A program made the position numbers and the translations under genes. A model generated the notes under the pieces. The model had not been told where the DNA came from. It made no database searches and saw only the letters and a list, made by a program, of their open reading frames with translations. 64,000 bases of DNA, from the NCBI RefSeq assembly GCF_018829635.1, contig NZ_JAHKKG010000008.1, forward strand, positions 310,001 to 374,000, read 5' to 3'. Below, piece after piece: positions 32,938 through 42,566 of this stretch. The first letter of the stretch is position 1. Each line of letters opens with the position of its first letter. This stretch comes from Paractinoplanes bogorensis (lineage in GTDB: Bacteria > Actinomycetota > Actinomycetes > Mycobacteriales > Micromonosporaceae).

Positions 32938-34262
32938 CCACCGCCGATCTGGCCGGCCTGGCCGCTCAATCATCGGCGCCGGACGAGGTCCGGGACGTCG
33001 TGCTGGCCGGGACCCTGGACACGCTGGGCGTGATGCTGTTCGCGGCGGCCACCGACCCGCAACTGGCCGAACTGCGGGCCGCGCACACCAGGGTCACCGG
33101 GCTGGGCGGCGAGTGCACGGTGGCCGGGGTCGCCGGTTCGTGGCCGGCCGACACCGCGGCGCTGTGGAACGGCGCCGCCGCGCACTGGCTCGACTTCGAC
33201 GACACCAACTACCGCGGGCTGCTGCACCCGGGCGCGCCGATCGTGCCCGCCGTGCTGGCCCTGGCCGAACACCTGGACAGCCCGGGCGCGACGGTCGAGC
33301 GGGCGCTGATCGCCGGATACGAGGTGGGCGCGCGGGTCGGGGCGGCGCTGGGGGAGTCGACCTATGACCGCGGCTTCCACATCACCAGCGTGGCCGGGGT
33401 GATCGGCGGTGCGGCGGCCTGCTCGGTGCTGCTCGGGCTGGACGCGGAGCAGACGGACAGCGCGATCGGGCTGGCCGCCAGCCAAGCGGCCGGGTCGATG
33501 CAGTATCTCGAGTCGGGCGCGCTCAACAAGCGGTTGCACCCGGGCATCGCGGCCCGCGGGGCGGTCGGCTCGGCGGTGCTGGCGGGTGCGGGGATGCCGG
33601 GCGCGAAGCGGGCGCTCGAAGGCCGGTGGGGACTGCTCCATGCGTACGCGGAAAGCCCTGATCCCTCTCATCTGACGGCGGGACTCGGCACCGACTGGTA
33701 CGCCGCCGCGACCCGTCTCAAGCCGTACCCGTCCTGCCGGTTCACCCATGCCGCGATCGACGCGGTGCTCGACCTGAAACCCGACCCGCACGGCGACGAG
33801 CCGATCGAGGTGCAGCTGTCCGAGCGCGGCCTGCCCATCGTCGGCGAGGCGACCGAACTGAAACTGCGGCCGTCCAGTGTGGTCGATGCTCAGTTCAGCG
33901 TGTACTACCAGGTGGCCGCGGCGACCGTGTTCGGCGACGTCGGGCCGCAGGCGTACGCCCGGCTCGACGACCCGCGCCTGCTGGCGGTGGCCTCCCGGGT
34001 GCGGGTACGGGCATCGGGTGACCTTCAGGGGCTGGCCGCGGTGGTGTCGACCGGGGGCCGTACCGTGCGGTTCGATGTACCGGCGGACGAAGCCGAAGAA
34101 GGCGACATCCGGGGCGTCGCCGATCAGAAGTTCCGTCGACTGGCCGCCGGGATCCTGGACGACGCGAGCAGCGACGCCCTGGTCGCCGGGATCGCGGGCC
34201 TCTCGTCGCTTCCGTCGGTGCGCCCTCTTGTCGGCATGCTGAAAGGAAACCGGGGATCATGA
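32934..34262 (+). CDS. MmgE/PrpD family protein (second copy)
   Basis: The 442-residue product resembles the first copy, with HWLDFDDTNYRGLLHPGAPI near residue 83, AIGLAASQAAGSMQYLE near 178, NKRLHPGIAARGAVGSAV near 198 and LKPYPSCRFTHAAIDAV near 262. GTG at 32934 overlaps the upstream TGA as GTGA and is the only sensible start. Two paralogues in one island suggest two different small polycarboxylate substrates, or a heteromeric enzyme. Confidence 0.83.
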   Translation: MTTADLAGLAAQSSAPDEVRDVVLAGTLDTLGVMLFAAATDPQLAELRAAHTRVTGLGGECTVAGVAGSWPADTAALWNGAAAHWLDFDDTNYRGLLHPGAPIVPAVLALAEHLDSPGATVERALIAGYEVGARVGAALGESTYDRGFHITSVAGVIGGAAACSVLLGLDAEQTDSAIGLAASQAAGSMQYLESGALNKRLHPGIAARGAVGSAVLAGAGMPGAKRALEGRWGLLHAYAESPDPSHLTAGLGTDWYAAATRLKPYPSCRFTHAAIDAVLDLKPDPHGDEPIEVQLSERGLPIVGEATELKLRPSSVVDAQFSVYYQVAAATVFGDVGPQAYARLDDPRLLAVASRVRVRASGDLQGLAAVVSTGGRTVRFDVPADEAEEGDIRGVADQKFRRLAAGILDDASSDALVAGIAGLSSLPSVRPLVGMLKGNRGS

Positions 34263-35019
34263 CCAGCAGTGGCACGGGACGGGTGAAGCCGGACGCTCTG
34301 GGTTCGCGCCGGGTGAAGCGGGGCTACGAGCAGGTCGCCGATCAGCTGCAGCGGGACATCATGGCCGGCACCATCCCGACCGGCACCCGGCTGCCGACCG
34401 AGCCCGAGCTGGCCGAGCACTTCGGCACCAGCCGCAGCACGATCCGCGAGGCGCTGCGGATCCTGGCGTCGCAGCGGATCGTGGAGACCCGGCCCGGCAA
34501 CAGCGGCGGCTCGGTGGTCACCCGGCCCAGCTCTGAGGACGTGTCGGAGTATCTGATGCTGGCCTTCGCGCTCTGGACCGACGAGACGGTCGAGGTGCAG
34601 GACCTCTTCGACGCCCGCGAGACGATGGAGATCGCCAGCGTCGGCTGGGCCGCCAGCCGGTCGGCCGGTGACGCGGTGGAGACGCTGTCCCGCTTCCTGC
34701 CCGACGACGTCACCGACCTCGACGACGAGCAGATCCTGATCTTCGACCGTGGGTTCCACGAGGCGATCCTCGGGCTGGCCGGCAACCGTTTCATCCAGAC
34801 GGTCAGCCTGCCGATCTACGACGTGCTGAACAAACGGGTGCATCGCAACCTGATCGCGCCGTCGTTCTGGCCACGCATGGTCGAGGAGCACCGGCAGCTG
34901 ATGGCGGCGATCGCGGCCGGTGACTCGGCCGGGGCACGAACCCTGATGGAGGAGCACATGCGGGCCGTACGACTGGCGTACGCCCCGGTCATCGACGACG
35001 AAGAAGGCGAGGAATCCGG

Positions 35020-35023
<4 letters not shown>
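34259..35023 (+). CDS. GntR-family regulator with FCD ligand domain
   Basis: The 254-residue product has an N-terminal winged helix (GYEQVADQLQRDIMAGTIPTG, RLPTEPELAEHFGTSRSTIREALR, about residues 20-80) and a C-terminal all-helical FCD domain (LFDARETMEIASVGWAASR, DRGFHEAILGLAGNRFIQTV, HRQLMAAIAAGDSAGARTLM). FCD proteins usually bind a carboxylic-acid pathway intermediate, with metal held by Asp/His residues such as those in FDRGFHEAIL. It is co-transcribed in the middle of the catabolic operon, so it is the likely pathway-specific regulator. A candidate target is the divergent region at 22313-22451. Confidence 0.88.
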
Positions 35024-35960
<937 letters not shown>

Positions 35961-35964
<4 letters not shown>

Positions 35965-36680
35965 GCGCCGCGCTGGAGTTGGAGAAGGTCGGCATCTCGT
36001 TCGGCGGTCTGCGCGCGGTCGACAACGTCAGCCTGACGGTGGCGCCGGGCGAGATCCGCGGGCTGATCGGGCCCAACGGCGCCGGCAAGTCGACCCTGGT
36101 CAACATCACCGCGGGCGAGCAGCGGCGGCACGACGGCCGGGTGCGGCTGCTGGGCCAGGACGTCACCGGCGTCCGCGCCACCAAACGCATCTCCGACGGC
36201 CTGGCCCGCACGTTCCAGCGGCCCGAGATCGCGACCCGGCTCACCATCCGCGAGAACGTCGAACTGGCGGTCGGCTCGGGCCGGGGCGACCTCGCCGAGG
36301 CGGAGAAGATGCTGGCCGACCTCGACCTGTCGGGCTGGCTCGACATCGACGGCAAACACGTGCCGTACCCCGTTCTGAAGATCATCGACACCGTACGGGC
36401 GGTGGTCGCCCGACCGGCGGTGCTGCTGGCCGACGAGCCCGCGGCCGGGCTCACCACCGAGGACCGCGAGAAGCTGGTCGACCTGCTGCGCACCGCCCGC
36501 GACCGGATGGAGATGACGATCGTGCTGATCGAGCACGACGTCCCGCTGGTCTTCGAACTGTGCGAACGCGTCTCGGTGCTCGACTCCGGGGTGCTCATCG
36601 CCGACGGCCCGGCCGACGAGGTGCGCCGGCGGGCCGAGGTCATCGAGGCGTACCTGGGAGTGGGGTCGGAGAATGCTTGA
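35961..36680 (+). CDS. LivG-like ABC transporter ATP-binding protein with degenerate signature
   Basis: The 239-residue product has Walker A GPNGAGKST near residue 37, the LivG-type ARTFQRPEIATRLT with the Q-loop glutamine near 80, Walker B AVLLADEP near 155 and the switch His in LIEHDV near 193. The ABC signature (LSGGQ, or PYGQQRR in LivG) is replaced by VPYPVLKIIDTVRAVV. This may impair ATP hydrolysis at one of the two composite sites. It pairs with the LivF-like ATPase that follows and with the fused permease at 24309. Confidence 0.83.
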
Positions 36681-37377
36681 GATCAAGAACCTCACCGTCG
36701 GCTACATCGCCGAACCGGTGCTGCGCGACCTGTCGGTCACCTTCGACGACGGCGACGTGGTGGCCGTGCTCGGCCCGAACGGCTGCGGAAAGACCACGCT
36801 GCTCAAGGCGATCGTCGGGTTGATCCCGGTGCGCGACGGTAAGGTCGAGCTGGACGGCGCGGACGTCACCGGCGGCCGCACCGAGAAGCTGGCCCGCGAG
36901 GGGCTGGTGGTCTCGCCCGAGGGCCGGCGGCTGTTCGGCGGGCTGACCGTGATGGAGAACCTGCGGGCGGGCCGCTTCACCGGGCGGGCCGGGCCGAGCA
37001 TCGACGACGTGCTCGACATCTTCCCGCGGCTCAAGGAACGCCTCGACTTCAAGGCGAGCGCGATGAGCGGCGGCGAGCAGCAGATGCTGGCCGTGGCCCG
37101 GGCGCTGGTCGGCGGGCCGCGGGTGCTGATGCTGGACGAGCCGTCGCTGGGCCTGGCCCCCAAGATGGTGCACCAGCTGTTCGAGGTGTTCCGCACCCTG
37201 GCCAACGACGGGCGCACGATCATCATCGCCGAGCAGAACGTCATCGAGGCGACCCGGGTCGCGCGGACCTGCCACATCCTGACCGGCGGCACGTTCCGGT
37301 TCACCGGGCCCAGCCTGACCGCGGACGACCAGGCCACCGTCCAGCGCACCTATTCCGACCTGCTCGCGCTCAACTGA
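36673..37377 (+). CDS. LivF-like ABC transporter ATP-binding protein
   Basis: The 234-residue product has Walker A GPNGCGKTT near residue 34, LVVSPEGRRLFGGLTVMENL (the LivF-type segment) near 81, an intact signature MSGGEQQMLAVARAL near 135 and Walker B VLMLDEPSLGLAP near 155. With the degenerate LivG-like partner it should form an asymmetric heterodimer on the fused permease. The start overlaps the upstream gene by 8 bases. Confidence 0.87.
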   Translation: MLEIKNLTVGYIAEPVLRDLSVTFDDGDVVAVLGPNGCGKTTLLKAIVGLIPVRDGKVELDGADVTGGRTEKLAREGLVVSPEGRRLFGGLTVMENLRAGRFTGRAGPSIDDVLDIFPRLKERLDFKASAMSGGEQQMLAVARALVGGPRVLMLDEPSLGLAPKMVHQLFEVFRTLANDGRTIIIAEQNVIEATRVARTCHILTGGTFRFTGPSLTADDQATVQRTYSDLLALN

Positions 37378-37396
37378 CACTCGTGGGGGAGCTTTC

Positions 37397-38476
37397 ATGA
37401 TCAACGGCATGTTCGTGGTGGACTCCGTCGTCCACCCGTACGACATGGGCGAGGCCAACAACGGCACCGACCCCAACCAGCAGCGGCAGATCGCCGGCAT
37501 GTACCACCATCACCGGCTCTACACCGGCGAGCAGAAGACCGAATACCTGATGGAACGCGACGAGTTCATCAGCGACTTCGACCTCGACGGGCTGACCGGC
37601 GCGCTGTTCGCCGAGTCGCAGACCGACATGGGGGTGCTGCACGCGCTGCCCAACCTGGGGTTCAGCCAGGGACCGCTGACCGACATCCGCAAGATGGCCG
37701 CGCTGCGCGACGCCAACCCGGGCCGGTTCCTGCTCTACGCCACGATCAACACCAGGGACACCGACGCCGCCATCCGTGAGCTGGAATGGCAGGTCCGCGA
37801 GTTCCATGTCGACGGGCTGAAGCTCTACCCGGCGTTCTACTACGACGGCAAGTCGATCGGCTGGCGTCTCAACGACCCCGACTTCGCCACCCCGCTGCTC
37901 GAGGCGGCCCGTGACCTCGGCCTGAAGAACATCGCCATCCACAAGGCGATCCCGATCGGCCCGTCCAGCATCGAGAACTTCAAGGTGTCGGACATCGACG
38001 AGCCGCTGATGCGGTTCCGCGACCTCAACTTCCAGCTGGTGCACGCCGGGTTCGCGTTCCTCGACGAGACCCGGGTGCTGCTGCACCGGCACCCCAACCT
38101 GTACGCGAACCTCGAGTCGACGTTCTGCAACCTCAACAACCGGCCGGCCATCTTCCTCGAGGCGCTGGGCGAGTTCCTCTACTGGGGTTCGGTCGACCAG
38201 ATCCTGTACGCCAGCGGCTTCAACATCACCCACCCGCGCCCGATGATCGAGGCGTTCGCGGCGCTCGAGATGCCGCAGCGGCTCAAGGAGGAGCGCGGCT
38301 ATCCCGACCTCACCGACGAGATCAAGCGCAAGATCCTCGGCCTGAACGCGCTGAAGCTGCACGGCATCGACCCCGGCGCGGCGGCCACGAAGATCGCCGG
38401 CGACCAGTACGAGCAGCGCCGGGCCCACGACCTGGAGAAGCCCTGGACCAGCCTGCGGCAGAAGGAGGCGGCGTGA
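37397..38476 (+). CDS. Amidohydrolase family 2 protein (second of two in this island)
   Basis: The 359-residue product parallels the first amidohydrolase: FVVDSVVHPYDM at the start (the second metal His of HxH is replaced by Tyr), ESQTDMGVLHALPNLGFSQG near residue 75, GLKLYPAFYYDG near 140, IAIHKAIPIG near 179, LVHAGFAF near 214 and YWGSVDQILYASGF near 261. Active members use His/Asp metal ligands, so activity is uncertain. The start is ATG with GGGGGAG before it. It ends exactly where a MIP18-like gene begins, mirroring the amidohydrolase/NifU-like pair at 22452-23779. Confidence 0.8.
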   Translation: MINGMFVVDSVVHPYDMGEANNGTDPNQQRQIAGMYHHHRLYTGEQKTEYLMERDEFISDFDLDGLTGALFAESQTDMGVLHALPNLGFSQGPLTDIRKMAALRDANPGRFLLYATINTRDTDAAIRELEWQVREFHVDGLKLYPAFYYDGKSIGWRLNDPDFATPLLEAARDLGLKNIAIHKAIPIGPSSIENFKVSDIDEPLMRFRDLNFQLVHAGFAFLDETRVLLHRHPNLYANLESTFCNLNNRPAIFLEALGEFLYWGSVDQILYASGFNITHPRPMIEAFAALEMPQRLKEERGYPDLTDEIKRKILGLNALKLHGIDPGAAATKIAGDQYEQRRAHDLEKPWTSLRQKEAA

Positions 38477-38769
38477 TGGCGACGACGACGGAGGACAAGA
38501 TCCTGACCTCGCTGCGGGAGATCATCGACCCGTGCAGCGTGGCCCTGGGCCGCCCGCTCGACCTGGTCGACATGGGGCTGATCGAGAAGATCGACGTGGA
38601 CGCCGGGCATGTCGACATCACCGTGGTGCTGACCGACGCGGCCTGCGCGTTCTATCAGGACATGCAGCGGCAGATCAGGGATGCAGCATGCATGGTGGAC
38701 GGTGTGCACGACGTCGAGGTGCACATCGCCCCCAAGCTGTGGCACCCGTCCCGGCTGGCTCCGCGATGA
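38476..38769 (+). CDS. MIP18/PaaD-like (DUF59) small Fe-S protein
   Basis: The 97-residue product matches the MIP18-family metal-sulfur assembly domain: ILTSLREIIDPCSVALGRPL (about 8-27), DLVDMGLIEKIDVDAGHVDI and VTVVL-like strand, then DAACAFYQDMQRQIRDAACM with cysteines. Homologues help insert Fe-S clusters or serve as small subunits in ring-attacking oxygenases (PaaD). ATG at 38476 with GGAGG seven bases upstream is preferred over the adjacent GTG. It is the second small Fe-S-like protein paired with an amidohydrolase in this island. Confidence 0.78.
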   Translation: MATTTEDKILTSLREIIDPCSVALGRPLDLVDMGLIEKIDVDAGHVDITVVLTDAACAFYQDMQRQIRDAACMVDGVHDVEVHIAPKLWHPSRLAPR

Positions 38770-39509
38770 GTGGCCGCCTCGCGGGCAAGGTCGCCGCGAT
38801 CACCGGCGCGTCCTCGGGCATCGGCGCCGCCACGGCCCGTCTCTTCGCGGCCGAGGGTGCTTCGGTGCACCTGCTCGACGTCAACGAGGACGCCGGGAAA
38901 CAGTTGGCCTCCTCCGTCGGGGGAGATTTTCACCGTACGGACGTGACTGTCGAGAGCGACGTCGCGGCGGCCCTCGGTCAGGCGTCGAAGCTGGACATTC
39001 TCGTCGCCTGCGCGGGCGGGTCGGTGCCCGAGGACGGTCCGATCACCGAGGCCGACCTGGGCGTGTTCGACCGGACGTTCCGGCTCGACGTGCTCGGCAC
39101 CATGCACTCGGTGCGGCACGCGGTGCCGCTGATGGCCGCGAACGGCGGCGGCTCGATCGTCACGTTCTCGTCGTCGGCCGCGCTGCTCGGCTACGTGCCC
39201 TGGCACATCTACTCCAGTGCCAAGGGCGCGATCATCAGCCTGACCCAGGCGGTCGCGGGTCAGTACGCGGCCCAGGGCATCCGGGCCAACGCGATCGCGC
39301 CGGGGCTCGTCAAGACCGGTCGGGTGCACGAGCGGCAGGGCAACGGCAACGCGGCCATGAAGGTGGTCACCGACCGCTACGACAACTACCCGTTCGGCGT
39401 CGGCGAGGCGGCCGACATCGCCAACATCGCACTGTTCCTGGCCTCCGACGAGAGCCGCATGCTGACCGGCGAGGTGCTCGGCGCCACCGGCGGGCTGTCG
39501 AGGTACTGA
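38766..39509 (+). CDS. Short-chain dehydrogenase/reductase
   Basis: The 247-residue classical SDR has TGASSGIG (14-21), the D-cofactor-type DVNEDAG after strand two (favouring NAD over NADP), CAGG for NNAG, TFSSSAA (catalytic Ser), and YSSAK (near 157). The C-terminus LTGEVLGATGGLSRY is typical. It overlaps both neighbours by ATGA/TGATG and should oxidise a hydroxy-intermediate. Confidence 0.85.
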   Translation: MSGRLAGKVAAITGASSGIGAATARLFAAEGASVHLLDVNEDAGKQLASSVGGDFHRTDVTVESDVAAALGQASKLDILVACAGGSVPEDGPITEADLGVFDRTFRLDVLGTMHSVRHAVPLMAANGGGSIVTFSSSAALLGYVPWHIYSSAKGAIISLTQAVAGQYAAQGIRANAIAPGLVKTGRVHERQGNGNAAMKVVTDRYDNYPFGVGEAADIANIALFLASDESRMLTGEVLGATGGLSRY

Positions 39510-40702
39510 TGCTGCCGCTGGCCGACGTCCGCATCGTGGCGGTCGAACAGTACGGTGCCGGCCCGTTCGGGTCGTCGCACCTGGCCGCGCTGGGCGCCGA
39601 GGTGATCAAGATCGAGAACCCGGCCGAGGGCGGCGACGTCGGCCGGTACGTGCCGCCGTACCGCGACGGTGACGACTCGCTGTTCTTCCAGACGTTCAAC
39701 CGCAACAAGCGCAGCCTGTCGCTCGACCTGACCACCGACGCCGGCCGCGAGGTCTTCCACGACCTGGTGCGGGTGTCCGACGCGGTCTACTCCAACCTGC
39801 GCGGCGACGTGCCGGAACGGCTCGGGCTCACGTACGCCCAGCTCTCGGACGTGAACCGGGCGATCGTGTGCTGTTCGCTGAGCGGGTTCGGGATGACCGG
39901 CCGGCGGCGCGCGCAACCCGGCTACGACTACCTGTTCCAGGCCTTGACCGGCTGGATGGACCTGACCGGCGATCCGGACGGCCCGCCGACCAAGAGCGGA
40001 CTGTCGCTCGTGGACTACACCGGTGGCTACGTGGCGGCGCTGGCCCTGGTCAGCGGCGTGCACGCGGCCCGGCGGGACGGGCGGGGGATGGACTGCGACG
40101 TCAGTCTGTACGACACCGCGGCCGCCATGCTCACCTACCAGGCGACCTGGGCCATGAGCGCCGGCTACGAGGGCGAGCGGTACGCCCGGTCGGCCCACCC
40201 GTCGATCGTGCCGTTCCAGGCGTTCGAGGCGGCCGACGGCTGGATGATCGTGGGCTGTGCCAAGCAGAAGTTCTGGGACCGGCTGACCGCGCTGCTCGGC
40301 GACGACGCCCTGCACGATCCGCGGTTCGCCGACTTCCCGGCCCGGCTGGAGCATCGGGCCGAGCTGGTCGAGGTGCTCGACGCGCATTTCGTCCGGCGCC
40401 CGGTCGAGCGGTGGATGGAGCTGCTGAACGCGGCCGGCATTCCCTGCGCCCCGGTCAACGGGCTGACGGCGGCGCTGGCCGAGCCCCATCTGGCCGACCG
40501 CGACATGATCGTCGAGACCAGACACGACCGGTTCGGCACCGTACGGTCGATCGCGTCCCCGGTGCGGGTCGGTGCCGAGCGTCCCGTGCCCCGGCCGGCC
40601 CCGGAGCGCGACGAGGCCCGGGAATACGTGCTCGGCGACCTGCTCGGCTACGCGCCGGACGACCGGGAGCGCCTGCGCGACGGGGGTGCCTTCGGGGCGT
40701 AG
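39509..40702 (+). CDS. Family III (CaiB/BaiF) CoA-transferase (second copy)
   Basis: The 397-residue product has VRIVAVEQYGAGPFGSSHLA, GAEVIKIENPAEGGDVGRYV near residue 31, and the catalytic aspartate in SGLSLVDYTGGYVA near residue 168. A typical C-terminal LLGYAPDDRERL completes it. It ends the plus-strand run, and its last 55 bases overlap the convergent TetR gene. Two family III transferases suggest two CoA-activation steps or two carboxylate substrates. Confidence 0.87.
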   Translation: MLPLADVRIVAVEQYGAGPFGSSHLAALGAEVIKIENPAEGGDVGRYVPPYRDGDDSLFFQTFNRNKRSLSLDLTTDAGREVFHDLVRVSDAVYSNLRGDVPERLGLTYAQLSDVNRAIVCCSLSGFGMTGRRRAQPGYDYLFQALTGWMDLTGDPDGPPTKSGLSLVDYTGGYVAALALVSGVHAARRDGRGMDCDVSLYDTAAAMLTYQATWAMSAGYEGERYARSAHPSIVPFQAFEAADGWMIVGCAKQKFWDRLTALLGDDALHDPRFADFPARLEHRAELVEVLDAHFVRRPVERWMELLNAAGIPCAPVNGLTAALAEPHLADRDMIVETRHDRFGTVRSIASPVRVGAERPVPRPAPERDEAREYVLGDLLGYAPDDRERLRDGGAFGA

Positions 40703-41304
40703 TGCACGAGATCGAGGGCCATCCGGGCGTACTGGTCGCCGATCCGCTCGGGTGACCACTCGCCGCCGGGGCGGTACCACCGGGCCACGTCGATGCCGAG
40801 CGACAGGATGGCCAGCGCGGTCATGGGCGGGTCGTCGACCCGGAACACGCCGGCGTCGTGGCCGTCGATCAGCAGGCGGCGCATCAGCGTCTCGATGTCA
40901 CGGCGCAGGGCGGCGATCTCGGCGGCGTGACCGGGGTCGAGCGCGGCCATCTCGTACTGCACCACGCGCGCCTGCACCTGGGACCGGGCGTGCCAGGCGG
41001 CGAACTCGCGGACCACCTCACGCAGGCGGTCGGCGGGCTCGGTGTGCCGCGCGACGGCGTCGTCCATGCGGCTGCGCACCTTGTGGTGGCCGGCCCGCGA
41101 CAGCTCGTACAGCAGCTGTTCCTTGGTCGGGTAGTGCACATAGACGGCGGCCGGGCTCATGCCGGCCGCCTCGGCGATGTCGCGGGTGCTGGTGCCGTGG
41201 AATCCCTTGCGGGCGAAGGACTCCAGGGCCGCCTCGAGCAGTCTCACCCGGGCCAGCTCACCGCGCGCGTTGCCCCGCGGCGCCCGGCCGGTGTCCTGAG
41301 ACAT
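40648..41304 (-). CDS. TetR-family transcriptional regulator
   Basis: The 218-residue product has the TetR helix-turn-helix at residues about 18-65 (RLLEAALESFARKGFHGTST, DIAEAAGMSPAAVYVHYPTK) and a larger ligand domain (RLLIDGHDAGVFRVDDPPMT). It resembles regulators of acyl-CoA degradation. ATG at 41304 is chosen over an upstream ATG at 41328 because GGGG lies three bases before it. It is divergent from the thiolase operon, and a perfect 16-base palindrome lies in the gap, so it probably represses that operon and itself until an acyl-CoA or acid binds. Confidence 0.85.
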   Translation of the reverse strand: MSQDTGRAPRGNARGELARVRLLEAALESFARKGFHGTSTRDIAEAAGMSPAAVYVHYPTKEQLLYELSRAGHHKVRSRMDDAVARHTEPADRLREVVREFAAWHARSQVQARVVQYEMAALDPGHAAEIAALRRDIETLMRRLLIDGHDAGVFRVDDPPMTALAILSLGIDVARWYRPGGEWSPERIGDQYARMALDLVHYAPKAPPSRRRSRSSGA

Positions 41305-41372
41305 AGTCCCCAGTTTCCTCTCCTCCATTGACGGCCCTACGGCCGCACATGTTACCTGTTCATCAACGGTTT

Positions 41373-41388
41373 CTAAGCGATCGCTTAG
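41373..41388. promoter_or_regulatory. Perfect palindromic operator CTAAGCGATCGCTTAG
   Basis: This 16-base perfect inverted repeat lies between the divergent TetR gene (start 41304) and the thiolase gene (start 41403). It ends 14 bases before the thiolase ATG, just upstream of its GGAGG. Size, symmetry and place are typical of a TetR-family operator. Binding there would block transcription or initiation of the thiolase operon. Confidence 0.8.
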
Positions 41389-41402
41389 TTTCGGAGGCGG
41401 CA

Positions 41403-42566
41403 ATGACCGACAAGATCGTTCTGCTCGACGGGGCCCGCACCCCGATCGGCGACTTCGGTGGCGTGCTCAAGGACGTACCGGCGCACGAGCTCGGCGCCGT
41501 CGCGGCCCGGGCCGCCCTGGAGCGCAGCGGGGTGCCGGGCGCGGACATCGACGAGGTCGTGATGGGCTGCATCGGGCAGGTGGCCGGCGACGCGTTCAAC
41601 GCCCGCCGGGTGGCCCTCGCGGCCGGGCTGCCGAGCAGCGTGCCGGCGTACACGGTGAACCGCCTTTGTGGATCGGGGTTGCAGGCCATCTGGTCGGGGG
41701 CCATGCAGATCCGTTGCGGCGCGGCCGATCTCGTGCTGGCCGGGGGCGACGAGAGCATGAGCCGCATGCCGTTCTACGACTTCGGGCCGCGCGGCTCGAC
41801 CCGGCTCGGCGACCGCACGTTGATCGACGGCACGCTGTCGATGCTCACCGACCCCATCCGCGGGCTGCACATGGGCGAGACGGCGGAGAACGTCGCCGAC
41901 CGCTACGGCGTCTCCCGGCCCGAGCAGGACGAGTTCGCGTTGCTCTCGCAGCAGCGGGCGGCCCGGGCGGGCGACGCCTTCGCCGACGAGATCGTCCCGG
42001 TCGAGGTGCGCGGCCGGGTCGTCACGACCGACGAGCATCCACGACCGGCGACCACGCTCGAGATTCTCTCCGCGCTGCGGCCCGCGTTCCGCCCGCACGG
42101 CTCGGTGACGGCCGGCAACTCGTCCGGCATCAACGACGGCGGGGCGGCGGTGGTGCTCACCCGGTCATCGGTCGCCGACACCCGCGGGCTGACCCCGCTG
42201 GCCACCATCGAGGCGGTGGTGACGGCAGCGATGGACCCTTCCTTCATGGGGTACGCGCCGGTGCTCGCGCTGCGAAAGCTGTTCGACCGGACCGGGACCA
42301 CGCCCGACGACGTCGACGTGATCGAGCTCAACGAGGCGTTCGCGGCGCAGGCGGTGGCGGTGATCCGCGACGTCAAGCTCGACCCGGAGAAGGTCAACCC
42401 GTACGGCGGGGCGATCGCCCTCGGCCATCCGGTCGGCGCCACCGGCGCCATGCTGACCCTCCGGGCGGCCAAGCACCTCAAGCGGCACGACCTCGAACTC
42501 GGCGTGGTCACCATGTGCATCGGTGGCGGCCAGGCCCTGGCCGCCCTGATCCGGCGGGCTGCCTGA
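41403..42566 (+). CDS. Acetyl-CoA acetyltransferase (thiolase)
   Basis: The 387-residue product has the complete thiolase active site: nucleophile Cys in VNRLCGSGLQA near residue 87, the ELNEAFAAQ segment near 317, the catalytic His in GHPVGATGA near 347, and the second Cys in CIGGGQ near 375. It performs the last thiolytic step of beta-oxidation, or the reverse condensation. The start is ATG with GGAGG upstream; a longer frame would cross the operator. It heads the TetR-controlled operon that runs to EtfA. Confidence 0.9.
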   Translation: MTDKIVLLDGARTPIGDFGGVLKDVPAHELGAVAARAALERSGVPGADIDEVVMGCIGQVAGDAFNARRVALAAGLPSSVPAYTVNRLCGSGLQAIWSGAMQIRCGAADLVLAGGDESMSRMPFYDFGPRGSTRLGDRTLIDGTLSMLTDPIRGLHMGETAENVADRYGVSRPEQDEFALLSQQRAARAGDAFADEIVPVEVRGRVVTTDEHPRPATTLEILSALRPAFRPHGSVTAGNSSGINDGGAAVVLTRSSVADTRGLTPLATIEAVVTAAMDPSFMGYAPVLALRKLFDRTGTTPDDVDVIELNEAFAAQAVAVIRDVKLDPEKVNPYGGAIALGHPVGATGAMLTLRAAKHLKRHDLELGVVTMCIGGGQALAALIRRAA

